Positions 49,719-60,420 of a stretch of DNA of 64,000 nt are shown here, piece after piece. The notes under the pieces were generated by a model that was given only the letters and a program-made list of their open reading frames with translations, searched no databases and was not told the origin of the DNA. The stretch is from Cordia subcordata (lineage: Eukaryota; Streptophyta; Magnoliopsida; Boraginales; Cordiaceae), in NCBI GenBank assembly GCA_028554755.1, contig JAPTOF010000006.1:3280501-3344500 (forward strand), written 5' to 3'. Positions within the stretch are counted from its first letter, which is position 1, and every line of letters starts with the position of its first letter. Made by a program: the position numbers and the translations under genes.

Positions 49719-51073
49719 GTCAATTAAAGTTGGCTTTTTTTCGAGTTTAACTTTAATTATCAGTGACCTAAGACAAAAGCCATAAGACATCAGAAAAGCC
49801 AAAGTGGTCTCCTTCTTGTTGGTCATGTGTGTTGTCTCTCTCCCAATCTTGCATTATGTATTTTAGTATGTGTTCGCACGCGGTTAAATTATGGTTTAAC
49901 TTTAACCACCCCAAGAACATTGTTATCTTTGACTGAACAGTTCGCATGGTCAACCAAATCGATTTTCTATGTCAGTGGCTGTGATCACAACCATCCAACT
50001 AGGATCAGACAATGTGAACTTTGACTTTCACCACCATCCATCTTCTTTTGCCTGTTACATTTACATGATCTTTACCAGACATCCTCTTATAATTTAATCC
50101 GCATCTCCTGGACTACTTTTTTGTCCAAGTGGTCCTTCTTTTCTTTTTTTCTTTTTTCTTTTAACGTTGGACTGAGCTAAAATAATTCATTTACAATCAG
50201 CATAACAATACGATAAGTACAAATCTATAACAATTCATTTTTGATAGACAAATAGCTCTTAAAGAATCTGTTTAACTCGAATTAGAGTTTATAATTGAGG
50301 ATACATAAATAAATCAAGACTCAAAAATTTGTGGTTCCAAACAAAGTACAAGAGCAAAATGGATCTAAGAAAAAAATTCAAACTCGAAATATGAACAAAT
50401 AAGAAGAGTAGGTTAATGATAACATTTGTCACTTTAGACTTTGAGTTCGACACTTCGCAGTTAAAACTAAATGTTGAGGAAGGTATATGGATCTAATTAA
50501 TATACATCATGCATGTAACCAGTGCACATTAATCCTTAGATCGATAAACATGTCATCTATTATTACAAGAAATTAAGCAAGCCTACCTGTGTAGCTATTC
50601 GCATAAAAAACCGGATCGATGTATATTTTTTTATAACGCAAACTGAGATATATATATGTCAAGATTTTATATTGCAAAATACAAGGACTCACCTCTTTGT
50701 CTGCTCGCAGACCGAAACTTTGAACAGTGGCAGCTTTTACGCATGTTTATCTCCCACTCTACACGAAAAAAAACAGACAAAAACAATTGCGATCAAATCC
50801 TCAAAGTTGTAGCTCACAATTCACTAAAATCAAAGCAGTTGTGACATTAACAAAAGCCCTTTTTCTGCTGTGCTTAGATCCCGAATAATGTATGTTTAAA
50901 AAGATATATTAATTAATTAATGTGACCAACAAACATAAACTAATCATCAAATTTTAGTATATATACATGCACACGGGCCACTGCTTTTGATCAGTTCAGA
51001 AGCTCAGAACTAATCAAAGAAGCACAAAAAAAAAAAAAAAAAAGAGAGAGAGAGAGAGAAGAAAAAGCAGGCA
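49719..51073. other. Upstream region of the WOX gene
   Basis: No other gene is recognised. A TATA-like AGTATATATACATG lies near 50957. An A18 run and (GA)n stretch at 51027-51060 form the presumed 5' leader just before the start codon. Confidence 0.5.
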
Positions 51074-51425
51074 ATGGACGACGGATTAGCAGGCCTTTGT
51101 GTTAAGCCACGGGGCGGCTGCGGTGGTGGCAATGGCGGCGGCGGCACGAAGTGTGGCCGATGGAATCCGACGACGGAACAGATTAAGGTTCTAACTGACC
51201 TGTTCAGGGCTGGATTGAGAACTCCGAGCACTGATCAGATCCAAAAGATTTCGTCGCAGTTGAGCTTTTACGGCAAGATTGAGAGCAAGAATGTGTTCTA
51301 CTGGTTTCAGAACCATAAAGCTAGGGAAAGGCAGAAGCGTCGAAGAGTTTTTGTTGATGATCAGAGGGATTTTCAACGTGATGAGAAGATCCCTTCTACA
51401 AAACGTACGTGATCAAACCATTTCA

Positions 51426-51474
<49 letters not shown>

Positions 51475-52310
51475 CTTCTTGCTCTTGCATGCATTATACA
51501 TTTTAAGGTGCCCTGGATAATGATTTTATATTATTAAAGTTACCATTTCATCTAAAAGTTTAAAATTTTAAAGTCTTATATGTAGGACTCGTTTGGATTG
51601 ACTTTTTTCAAAAGTGCTTTTTTTAACAGCTTTTAAAAAATAGTTTTTTTTAAGAAGCTGAAAATTTTGGCTTCTGAAAAAAACTGTATTTGAACTTTTT
51701 TTAGAGTTTCAGTTTTTTTTTTAAGCCAAATCAAATAGTTATTGCAAATTTAATGTAACTCTTTTAGGAAAAAAAAAATACTTTTTCCTGAAAAAAAAAA
51801 GTCAATCCAAACAGGTCCGTAGTAGGGGTTTGTTTTTGAGGCATGTGATGGCGATGAATTTCGAATCTTAGATCATTTGATTTTTAGGTGTTGTATTATA
51901 TTAGTAACCACCATATTTAAAAGTATAAGCTTGTAGAATAAATATTAGTTTATTTATTTATCGTACTAAATACGTTATACGTTTGAACAAAAAGTAATGC
52001 TTCATGTTACCCAAACTATTTCTTTAAAAAATGGTGGCTGAAAAGGATACCCTAATGTGAACTTATTTTCTTTTGATTTGTTGCTGCAGATTTGTCAGAA
52101 ATAAATCAAGTTGGGGAGCCTGAAAGAGTAATAGAGACATTGCAACTATTCCCACTGAACTCATACGGCGAATCGGATGAGTCGTCAGAGAGACTGCGAC
52201 TGTTTTCAGATGAGGCCGGAAAGGAGAACACTTCATTTCCATGCAGCATCGGCGCGGCGGCGGAGATGGATCGTCATCCGACATTAGACTTACGCTTAAG
52301 CTTCCTGTAA
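51074..52310 (+). CDS. WOX5: WUSCHEL-related homeobox protein, WOX5/WOX7 type, two exons, 183 aa
   Basis: A nuclear transcription factor; Arabidopsis WOX5 acts in the root quiescent centre to keep neighbouring stem cells undifferentiated. Exons 51074-51404 and 52090-52310 join in frame across a GT-AG intron. A Gly-rich N-terminus is followed by a WUS-type homeodomain at about 28-92: [20 protein letters not shown], the WUS-specific extra loop residues, [20 protein letters not shown]. Exon 2 carries the WUS box TLQLFPLN (about 127-134) and ends with the EAR repression motif LDLRLSFL. The short size (WOX5 is about 182 aa), the [10 protein letters not shown] context and the ending identify the WOX5/7 clade rather than WUS, WOX4 or WOX1. 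No lesion. Confidence 0.94.
51428..51473. repeat. (CA)n(TA)n microsatellite at the start of the WOX intron
   Basis: A compound dinucleotide run: about twelve CA units followed by about ten TA units, 24 bp after the splice donor. Confidence 0.9.
51585..51818. mobile_element. MITE in the WOX intron
   Basis: Ends GGACTCGTTTGGATTGACTT and, reversed, GGACCTGTTTGGATTGACTT are well-matched inverted repeats. GTA flanks both at 51582-51584 and 51819-51821. The interior is A/T-rich and partly self-complementary. Same family as 11454-11683. Confidence 0.65.
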
Positions 52311-54724
52311 TCAAATCTGAAAAACATGCATGCATGCTTCGAAGTGAGAGCTTTTTGGGTCTAATTTAGCTTGAAAATATATGGATTAATTAGAAAAAGT
52401 ATATTCAAGAAATTTAGGGTTGAGATTAAGTTTGTGTCATGATCGAGTTGTACAATTAATGCACGTAGCTCTAGATAAAATTAATGAATGGGATTGGTGG
52501 CGGGGTTTGAAACTTGAAAAATCCTTCGACATTCTCCTCTGTATGCATGCAATGCTCAGATTAATTAATTAATACTTGTTTTTTTTTTTCCCCTTTTTTC
52601 TCTGTGTTTACTCTGCCTGATATTCTAATAATTTTGTAGTGTATATTATGTGGTGTGAATGGTTGGAACTTGGACTGGTTTGCTTCATCTCCCAAGGATT
52701 GTCTCTTCTTGAAGACTAAAAGCAAATTATATATAATAATAATTAACAGTAAGTAATGGTGGATAAGCTCATAAGCAAATTGGACCAACCTTGGGTTTGG
52801 GCACAAAAAAGTAAGTGGGAAACATAGAAAATTTGCCATGAGAGTGGCTTTGACAAGGACTTATCTCAATGTCTATATATAGCATTTGAATCTTGACTTT
52901 TTAAGTTTTTAAGCTCTGCTTATGGCAGTATGCTGCCGGTGGTGATTGATCGCATTACAAAACATTGTTAACTTAAGAGATCCAAAAAGATTGCATTATG
53001 AAAATGGTTAGAATTTTTAACATAATGTTTTATATTACTCTTTTATATTACTCTTTTGCTGTTTTTTCTTTCCTCTCTTTGTACAGTGAGAAGTCACATT
53101 TTTTAAATGTTAAATCTCTTTCACATATGACAGCAATTTCTCTCTATATATAAAAAGAGAGAGTTTTCTTGAGTTGTGGTTGTCTGGGCAATTCTGTAAT
53201 TTGACACTTATACTTTTTTTTTTTTTTTACTTTTTTGTTGGGATGAAATTGTGTTGCCTTTTAACTTTTGTTCCCTCTTTTTGTCACCACGTGCACCTTT
53301 GTCTTCCACTCATTATTTGTTTTTCTCTCCTCTCTCCCCTCATTGTCAGACAATTTTTATCCACAAGTTTTGTTTTCTTCTTTTTTTCTTGGCGGTGGAG
53401 CTCCACGATTTTACCTGTTCTGCGCAAAGGGCCTCTGGAATCGAGAGAAGACTTCTTTGGAGCCCTAATTAAGCATCATCTCCGGAGCCCTAATTAAGCA
53501 TCAAGGCGAGACTTCTCAAACAGGTGATTACAACGTCAGATCTCTCTCTCTCTTTCTGACTCGCACTATATACATGTGTATTATATAGATGACTTTGAAT
53601 TCTTTGTTAATTGATCTCAGTATGAGCTTATATGTATATATATAGACACACATATCATATGAAATTAAAGTACTTCACACGCACATCGCCGGCACACGCG
53701 CATATATATCCTTAGATGAAATGAATTGGTGGTTAAATTGTGTTATTATGTTTTGAAATGCGGTGAATGCACCCAATTTTAAGAAAAATAGATGTGGATT
53801 TTTTTTTTTTTTAAGTTCTTGCCGACAGTTACTTCCAATGATGGGCGATTTTACTCATTATTTTTATCTTCTCTTTTTTTTGGGTTTGAAGGAAAATTTC
53901 TAATTTTGTGGGTCGTAGGGAAATCCCTTTTCAGACAGTGATCCCTTGAGAAATTTGGTTCTCAATTTTGAGATGAAATGATATAAAAGTTTGTTTGCTT
54001 ATATGTACTATGAGTACTTTAACTTGACGGACACTTAAAACATTATGCAAGTTACCACTTCTATTAGCACCATTTTGTGGAAGTTATTGTCCCCTATATG
54101 TAAAAGTTCTACTGCTGCCTCTGCATGTGTTTCTATTGATTAACTATTTGAGTAAAATAGTTGATACTCCTTTATAATTTTATAATTGACATAGGATTGG
54201 CTACTACAGATTCTCAAGACAAAAATGTTGGCTTTAAGATTCTAATATTAGAGCGGACAATATGTTTATTATTAGTGTTAATTGCGTAATGTCAAACAAA
54301 TTTGGGACTTCCAGGAATTACTTTTCCATTTAATTTTTTAACAAATTTTTCTTTCTCGAAATTCTATCATATGTCAGTCAGTTATAAAATAATAATGCTT
54401 TTATTATGACAAAAGAGTCTGATTTCGTTATCATAAATATAACTCTTATCGTTCCTTTTTGGATGAATGGTTTTATCTTTGCACAAATTGATTTTTTTTT
54501 CCCCTATTTTTGTATGCCATGGGTTAAATGGAGGTGAGAGTTGACGAAGTTAGACATATTAAACTATGTTTTACCTTTTGGAGTGAAATATATATGTGAG
54601 GATAACCCGTTATAAATATTTCTCCTAACACATGCATTTTTATGACTTTGTCAAGATGTAATTTGTGATAATTATCAATTGAGAACAGAATTGAGTTGCA
54701 ATAGCAAGAAAGCTAGAAACTTAT
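52311..54724. other. Intergenic between WOX and the DUF707 relic
   Basis: The WOX 3' region, then spacer without a recognisable gene. At 53459-53502 GGAGCCCTAATTAAGCATC is repeated with a 25-bp period. TCTCTATATATAAAAAGAGAG at about 53141 is a near palindrome. Three overlapping open frames at 53174-53497 have no family resemblance. Confidence 0.5.
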
Positions 54725-55597
54725 CTCTACACATTTTCTAAGAGCAAAATCAAGACCCCACCTGTGGACTAAGTCATTCTGCAACAAAGTCCAGATATCA
54801 CATTCGTCATGGCAATGGCTTTTACAAGGATAAAAGTAAGATGTAGTACAGAACATTATAAGAGAAAATAGAAAAAGCTGTGCATGAAACCTGAATCATA
54901 TGCCAGACAAAGCGTTATGCATCCTGAGAAAAGACCGGTGCCATGATCTCAACAAATCTGTTTATTGACAATGCCACAGTTAACTACCTTATGATGGCAT
55001 TGTCAGGAATATTATCAAAGAGTAAGGTGAAGAGATATATTTCTACATATGCTGCACAAGGTGGCAGATGAGGATCTGTACACCAGCCTGGTCTTTCCTC
55101 TGTTTCTCTGTGAACAGATATAATCAAATCAGATGCCTTCTTTTCTTTCTTTTTCTTTCGTGAGAATAATGAAATTGCACATCCTTCCATTTTTTTAATC
55201 AAGACAATGAAAGCATATGTAAAGTCCAATATCATTTATTTCACAGGGTTAAGATTGAATACTGTAAACACATTAATCTTGCTGTTACTTGTGAACTTCC
55301 GTGTCATTTCGCATTTTTGTCATCTGCCATGTTCGCCCACCGTTTGGTGTTAAACCAGGCTGTGAAATTTCCAGACCATGCTTCTTAACCATTTTGATAT
55401 ATCTGCAATTACACAGCCGTCAAACTTCAAAACACTGTTTATCAATATAAATTTTCAGCTCAAATCAGGACACTAAATTTAGGCATTAGAACCCACTTCT
55501 CAAAGTCAAAATTCTCCACTCCTAGGTCCTCATCCTAGATAAAAATATAGTCAAAGGAAGCAACAATGTCGGGATGCAGAAACCTCTTGGCATACCA
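54725..55597 (-). pseudogene. DUF707 gene fragment, five decayed exons
   Basis: Exon-like blocks on the minus strand: about 55597-55496 (WYAKRFLHPDIVASFDYIFI, stop, DEDLGVENFDFEK), 55402-55289 (YIKMVKKHGLEISQPGL.. TWQMTKMRNDTEVHK), 55107-55037 (ETEERPGWCTDPHLPPCAAY), 54947-54891 (IMAPVFSQDA, stop, RFVWHMIQ) and 54778-54725 (NDLVHRWGLDFALRKCVE). These follow in order the conserved middle of plant DUF707 proteins, sometimes labelled lysine-ketoglutarate-reductase trans-splicing related; the true function is unknown. Two conserved Trp codons are stops (55535-55537 TAG, 54915-54917 TAA), and two expected splice donors read AT instead of GT. N- and C-terminal parts are missing. The first block directly abuts the Helitron repeat array. 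Confidence 0.8.
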
Positions 55598-56147
55598 AGA
55601 AATGGAAGATAGTGAAAAACAGAAAGACGCGAATAGCTGACGAATAAACTTTCGTATAGGCATGCACCAGTACAAGGATTCCATTACTTTTGAAATGAAA
55701 TCCTTGAACAACTGTTTCGAAACAACTTCTATAATTTAGAGTTATTCAGATCATTTTTTATTTTCTTTTCTTTTATGGGCCAATACTTCCTATTCAACAT
55801 GCGTTTCTTTGTTCGTTAACTAACTTAGGAGTTGTTGTTGTAGTTTGACTACATTTATGAATGAAACGATAATTGCTTGTTGTTAGATTAAGAATTGAAT
55901 TCATGTGAACTAACATGATTTTAGTACTATTGTGTCTATATTCATGTATATAGTTATCAATTAAGGTGAATCAAATTCTTGAAGTTAGACTGCATAACTT
56001 ATTGATTAATGTAATAGATTATATGTGGTTAATACAATCAATCTACAATTGCATTGTATCTGATTTGCATGTCAGCCCCAAACATTATGGAGTGCCATGT
56101 CAAGTGTAATGATGGGAAATTTTAATTGTTTGTAGCATTGTCTAATT

Positions 56148-56343
56148 TCCATGTGGCAAAGCGAAAAGCTCATGATGTTGATGAATCATCTGACGAAATT
56201 CAGAAAAGATTGTTATCAAATCAAAGAAGAATGGAACGCTATGCTGCTATGCCTGTTCATGAAAAGCAAGAATTTTTTAGGAAAAGAAATGAGAAGTGCA
56301 GAAGATATCTCATGGCTCATGCAATTGGGTTGTTCAGATCTTA
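56148..56343 (+). pseudogene. Duplicated Helitron exon, copy 1
   Basis: Begins after a TTGTTTGTAG acceptor: ALSNFHVAKRKAHDVDES, QKRLLSNQRRMERYAAMP, EFFRKRNEK, then CRRYLMAHAIGLFRS and a stop. The last residues differ from the exon that continues into the transposase (58556-58760), so this copy cannot splice into the same protein as it stands. Whether it is ever transcribed is unknown. Confidence 0.6.
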
Positions 56344-56876
56344 GTAGTTACTACTAGTGAATCCCAGGAAACTTTTTAAATTTTTGTGTATCTTAAATTA
56401 GAAGATGAAAGAGCTTTATCTGATTCTAATTACAAAGCCAGTGGTTTATAACCTCTTCTATAATTTAGAGTTATTCAGATCATTTTTTATTTTCTTTTCT
56501 TTTCTGGGCCAATACTTTCTATTCAACATGCGTTTCTTTGTTCGTTAACTAACTTAGGAGTTATTGTTGTAGTTTGACTACATTTATGAATGAAACGATA
56601 ATTGTTTGTTGTTAGATTAAGAATTGAATTCATGTGAACTGACATGATTTTAGTACTATTGTGTCTATATTCATGTTTATAGTTATCAATTAAGGTGAAT
56701 CAAATTCTTGAAGTTAGACTGCATAACTTATTGATTGATGTAATAGATTATATGTGGTTAATACAATCAATCTACAATTGCATTGTATCTGATTTTTATG
56801 TCAACCCCAAACATTGTGGAGTGCCATGTCAAGTGTAATGATGGGAAATTTTAATTGTTTGTAGCATTGTCTAATT

Positions 56877-57072
56877 TCCATGTGGCAAAGCGAAAAGCTC
56901 ATGATGTTGATGAATCATTTGATGAAATTCAGAAAAGATTGTTATCAAATCAAAGAAGAATGGAACGCTATGCCGCTATGCCTGTTCATGAAAAGCAAGA
57001 ATTTTTTAGGAAAAGAAATGAGAAGCGCAGAAGAAATCTCATGGCTCATGCAATTGGGTTGTTCAGATCTTA
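56877..57072 (+). pseudogene. Duplicated Helitron exon, copy 2
   Basis: Same exon as copy 1, differing by a few residues (ESFDE for ESSDE, RRRNL for CRRYL). RRRNLMAHAIGLFRS precedes the stop. RRRNL is closer to the RKRNL of the downstream exon than copies 1 and 3 are. Confidence 0.6.
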
Positions 57073-57616
57073 GTAGTTACTACTAATGAATCCCAGGAAA
57101 CTTTTTAAATTTTTGTGTATCTTAAATTAGAAGATGAAAGAGCTTTATCTTTGTTTTATCTGATTCTAATTACGCAGTCAATGGTTTATAACCTCTTCTA
57201 TAATTTAGAGTTATTCAGATCATTTTTTATTTTCTTTTCTTTTCTGGGCCAATACTTTCTATTCAACATGCGTTTCTTTGTTCGTTAACTAACTTAGGAG
57301 TTATTGTTGTAGTTTGACTACATTTATGAATGAAACGATAATTGCTTGTTGCTAGATTAAGAATTGAATTCATGTGAACTGACATGATTTTAGTACTATT
57401 GTGTCTATATTCATGTATATAGTTATCAATTAAGGTGAATCAAATTCTTGAAGTTAGACTGCATAACTTATTGATTAATGTAATAGATTATATGTGGTTA
57501 ATACAATCAATCTACAATTGCATTGTATCTGATTTGCATGTCAGCCCCAAACATTATGGAGTGCCATGTCAAGTGTAATGATGGGAAATTTTAATTGTTT
57601 GTAGCATTGTCTAATT

Positions 57617-57812
57617 TCCATGTGGCAAAGCGAAAAGCTCATGATGTTGATGAATCATCTGACGAAATTCAGAAAAGATTGTTATCAAATCAAAGAAGAA
57701 TGGAACGCTATGCTGCTATGCCTGTTCATGAAAAGCAAGAATTTTTTAGGAAAAGAAATGAGAAGTGCAGAAGATATCTCATGGCTCATGCAATTGGGTT
57801 GTTCAGATCTTA
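57617..57812 (+). pseudogene. Duplicated Helitron exon, copy 3
   Basis: Its translation is identical to copy 1 (56148-56343), including the CRRYLMAHAIGLFRS end. Copies 1 and 3 are more alike than either is to copy 2, which sits between them. Confidence 0.6.
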
Positions 57813-58555
57813 GTAGTTACTACTAGTGAATCCCAGGAAACTTTTTAAATTTTTGTGTATCTTAAATTAGAAGATGAAAGAGCTTTATCTGATTCTAATT
57901 ACAAAGCCAGTGGTTTATAACCTCTTCTATAATTTAGAGTTATTCAGATCATTTTTTATTTTCTTTTCTTTTCTGGGCCAATACTTTCTATTCAACATGC
58001 GTTTCTTTGTTCGTTAACTAACTTAGGAGTTATTGTTGTAGTTTGACTACATTTATGAATGAAACGATAATTGTTTGTTGTTAGATTAATAATTGAATTC
58101 ATGTGAACTAACATGATTTTAGTACTATTGTGTCTATATTCATGTTTATAGTTATCAATTAAGGTGAATCAAATTTTTGAAGTTAGACTGCATAACTTAT
58201 TGATTGATGTAATAGATTATATATGGTTAATACAATCAATCTACAATTGCATTGTATTTGATTTTTATGTCAACCCCAAACATTGTGGAGTGTCATGTCA
58301 AATTGAATTCATGTGAACTAACATGATTTTAGTACTATTGTGTCTGTATTCATGTATATAGTTATCAATTAAGGTGAATCAAATTCTTGAAGTTAGACTG
58401 CATAACTTATTGATTGATGTAATATATTATATATGGTTAATACAATCAATCTACAATTGCATTGTATTTGATTTGTATGTCAACCCCAAACATTATGGAG
58501 TGCCATGTCAAGTGTAATGATGAGAAATTTTAATTGTTTGTAGCATTGTCTAATT

Positions 58556-58760
58556 TCCATATGGCAAATCGAAAAGCTCATGATGTTGATGAATCATCTG
58601 ATGAAATTCAGAAAAGATTGTTATCAAATCAAAGAATAAGGGAACGGTATGCTACTATGCCTGTTCTTGAAAAGCAAGAATTTTTTAGGAAAAAAAATGA
58701 GAAGCGCAAAAGAAATCTTGCAAAGCAAGGCATTAGTAATAAGGAAAACAAAAGCAACTA
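58556..58760 (+). pseudogene. Helitron N-terminal exon, parental-type copy
   Basis: ALSNFHMANRKAHDVDES, QKRLLSNQRIRERYATMP and EFFRKKNEKRKRNLAKQGI then SNKENKSN and a stop at 58759-58761. The basic, Asn/Lys-rich ending resembles the linker that precedes the Helitron core in plant elements. Downstream stretches at about 59022-59090 (KDTNPSDKGKKAISIFS) and 59166-59218 (SGYKNGKKLEMPK) look like further short exons before 59313. Confidence 0.55.
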
Positions 58761-59312
58761 AATCGTGGAATTATAATCAATGACACCATGGGTATCGCAG
58801 TACTCTTATTGTTCATATTATATAATTGTCATTGACGTAGAGCAAATAATTTTTGTTTTTAATTAGTATCAATTTTTTTTTCTTCTGTTGCACAAACTGT
58901 TGATGTTAATAACATACCTTTAATGAAAGGTATTTTCATTTGAAAAGATAATAGTGTACTAAATTCTTGTATTTGTCATTGCTTTTATCTAAGACATGGT
59001 ATTTTTTTCTCGCTTGAAAGGTGGTAAAGATACAAATCCAAGTGATAAGGGAAAGAAAGCGATCAGTATATTCTCAATTTATGGGAATGGTAAATTACAT
59101 GAACTTAGCAAGTTATAAGTTGATAGAGATTTTCATAGTTGTTTAAGAGGTGTTCTCCTATTATGGTAGGATCTACATCAGGATACAAGAATGGGAAAAA
59201 ACTAGAAATGCCAAAAGGTATTGATGTTGCTTTGGCTATACATAGTCTATGTTTTATGCTAATTGAACGTATTAACTTTCTATTTTATATGAATGATTGA
59301 ATTGTGTATTCT

Positions 59313-60231
59313 TAGTGAATCGCAAAGTCACACGAGAAGGGGGACACACTTTGAAAGAAAATATAGCTATAGAGGTATGGATTTTACCTGATTCTCCATC
59401 TTGCAAATATTGTAATGCCAAAAAATTTTATTTTGAACCTGATGGTTTTTGTTGCTCTCAAGGAGAAGTGTCAATTGTGATGAACGGCATGCATGAAGAA
59501 CTTAAATATCTATATGCCTCAACTGACGAAGAATGTCTTGAACTTAGAAAAGTGGTTAGAACTTATAACAATGTATTTGCATTTACATCTTTTGGTGTTA
59601 AATATGATAAGGATTTATGTTGTCGAAACAAAGGGGTTTACACTTTTAGAGTTCAAGGACAAGTATATCATTATCTCAACCCGTTCTGTCAAAATGAGAA
59701 TACTACAGGAAATTTGAAACTTTTTTTCTTTGACACAGAGGATGAAATTTGCAACATTTAAGCTTTATAAGTAGGCAAAGAGAAAGCACTGTTAGGCGAA
59801 TTATTCAAATACTTGCTGATAACCCCTACAATTCCCTTTTCCGTAGTTTAAGAGAAATTGAAAACTTAGGCTCCTATGAAGTAAGAATAAAAGCTAATCC
59901 AGGTATAGATCAATGTGTCTATAATATGCCAAGTGCTTCGCAAGTTGCTGCTATATGGAGTGGTGGTGATAGTTCAAGTAATTATCAAGATCGTGAAATC
60001 AAGGTCTATACTCAAAATGGTCATAGTCATAAAGTAGAGCATTATTTTGGTTGTTATGACCCTCTTCAATACCCATTGTTATTTCCTAGAGGAGAAACAG
60101 GTTGGCACCAAGGTATAGAAAAAGTCTTGTGCGAGAATAAGAAAAGAAAACTCAAGAAGAACACGCAGCAACCGTTGATAAATCCTAGAGCTGTTATTTC
60201 TGCTGAACAATTACTACATGTTGAAACTAAA
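59313..60231 (+). pseudogene. Helitron N-terminal (Helitron_like_N upstream) region, frameshifted
   Basis: After an acceptor TTCTTAG the frame reads NRKVTREGGHTL, WILPDSPSCKYCNAKKFYF, EPDGFCCSQGEVSI (the Cys-rich zinc-binding start of plant Helitron proteins), then YNNVFAFTSFGVKYDKDL, GVYTFRVQGQVYH and LKLFFFDTEDE. A one-base frameshift near 59750 moves to SFISRQREST, LADNPYNSLFRSL, YNMPSASQVAAIWSGG, and YFGCYDPLQYPLLFPRGETGW. The exon ends before a GT at 60232, and the next begins at 60421. These blocks are standard in the N-terminal third of plant Helitron transposases. Confidence 0.85.
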
Positions 60232-60420
60232 GGTATTCTCTCCTTCAATTCATATACATTAGAATACAAATTTGCATGCTCGATATGTGAAGTTTTCTAT
60301 ATTTATTATTAATAAATTACGAATTCTTTTCATTGATTTTGCTTATTTTTTGTTTACATTGAATGAGTTAATTGATCTTACCTTACGTTTTATACTTATT
60401 TGCTGTTTTTGTTTGTGTAG

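Larger units (their letters stand above)
55727..58760 (+). repeat. Tandem array of ~730-bp units repeating a Helitron coding exon
   Basis: Unit starts (TCTATAATTTAGAGTTATTC) are at about 55727, 56454, 57194 and 57921, spacing about 728, 740 and 728 bp. The middle unit's extra 12 bp (TTTATCTTTGTT) sits near 57143. The fourth unit stops after about 375 bp (about 58296) and joins a fifth that lacks the first ~390 bp and runs on into the transposase gene. Units are nearly identical by eye. Each complete unit has an intron-like stretch, an acceptor TTGTTTGTAG, and an exon beginning ALSNFHVAKRKAHDVDES. Confidence 0.88.

Noticed and set aside
53139..53162. TCTCTATATATAAAAAGAGAG as a possible Helitron 5' end
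   Set aside because: The preceding base is not the expected A of the AT target, and no second copy was available for comparison; too weak to call.
53174..53497. Three overlapping open frames in all + frames
   Set aside because: Pyrimidine-rich DNA keeps all frames open; none resembles a protein family.
55727..58300. Regular tandem array that might be taken for a CRISPR or satellite
   Set aside because: Units are ~730 bp and each contains a splice acceptor and coding exon; this is plant nuclear DNA, and the array leads into a Helitron gene.
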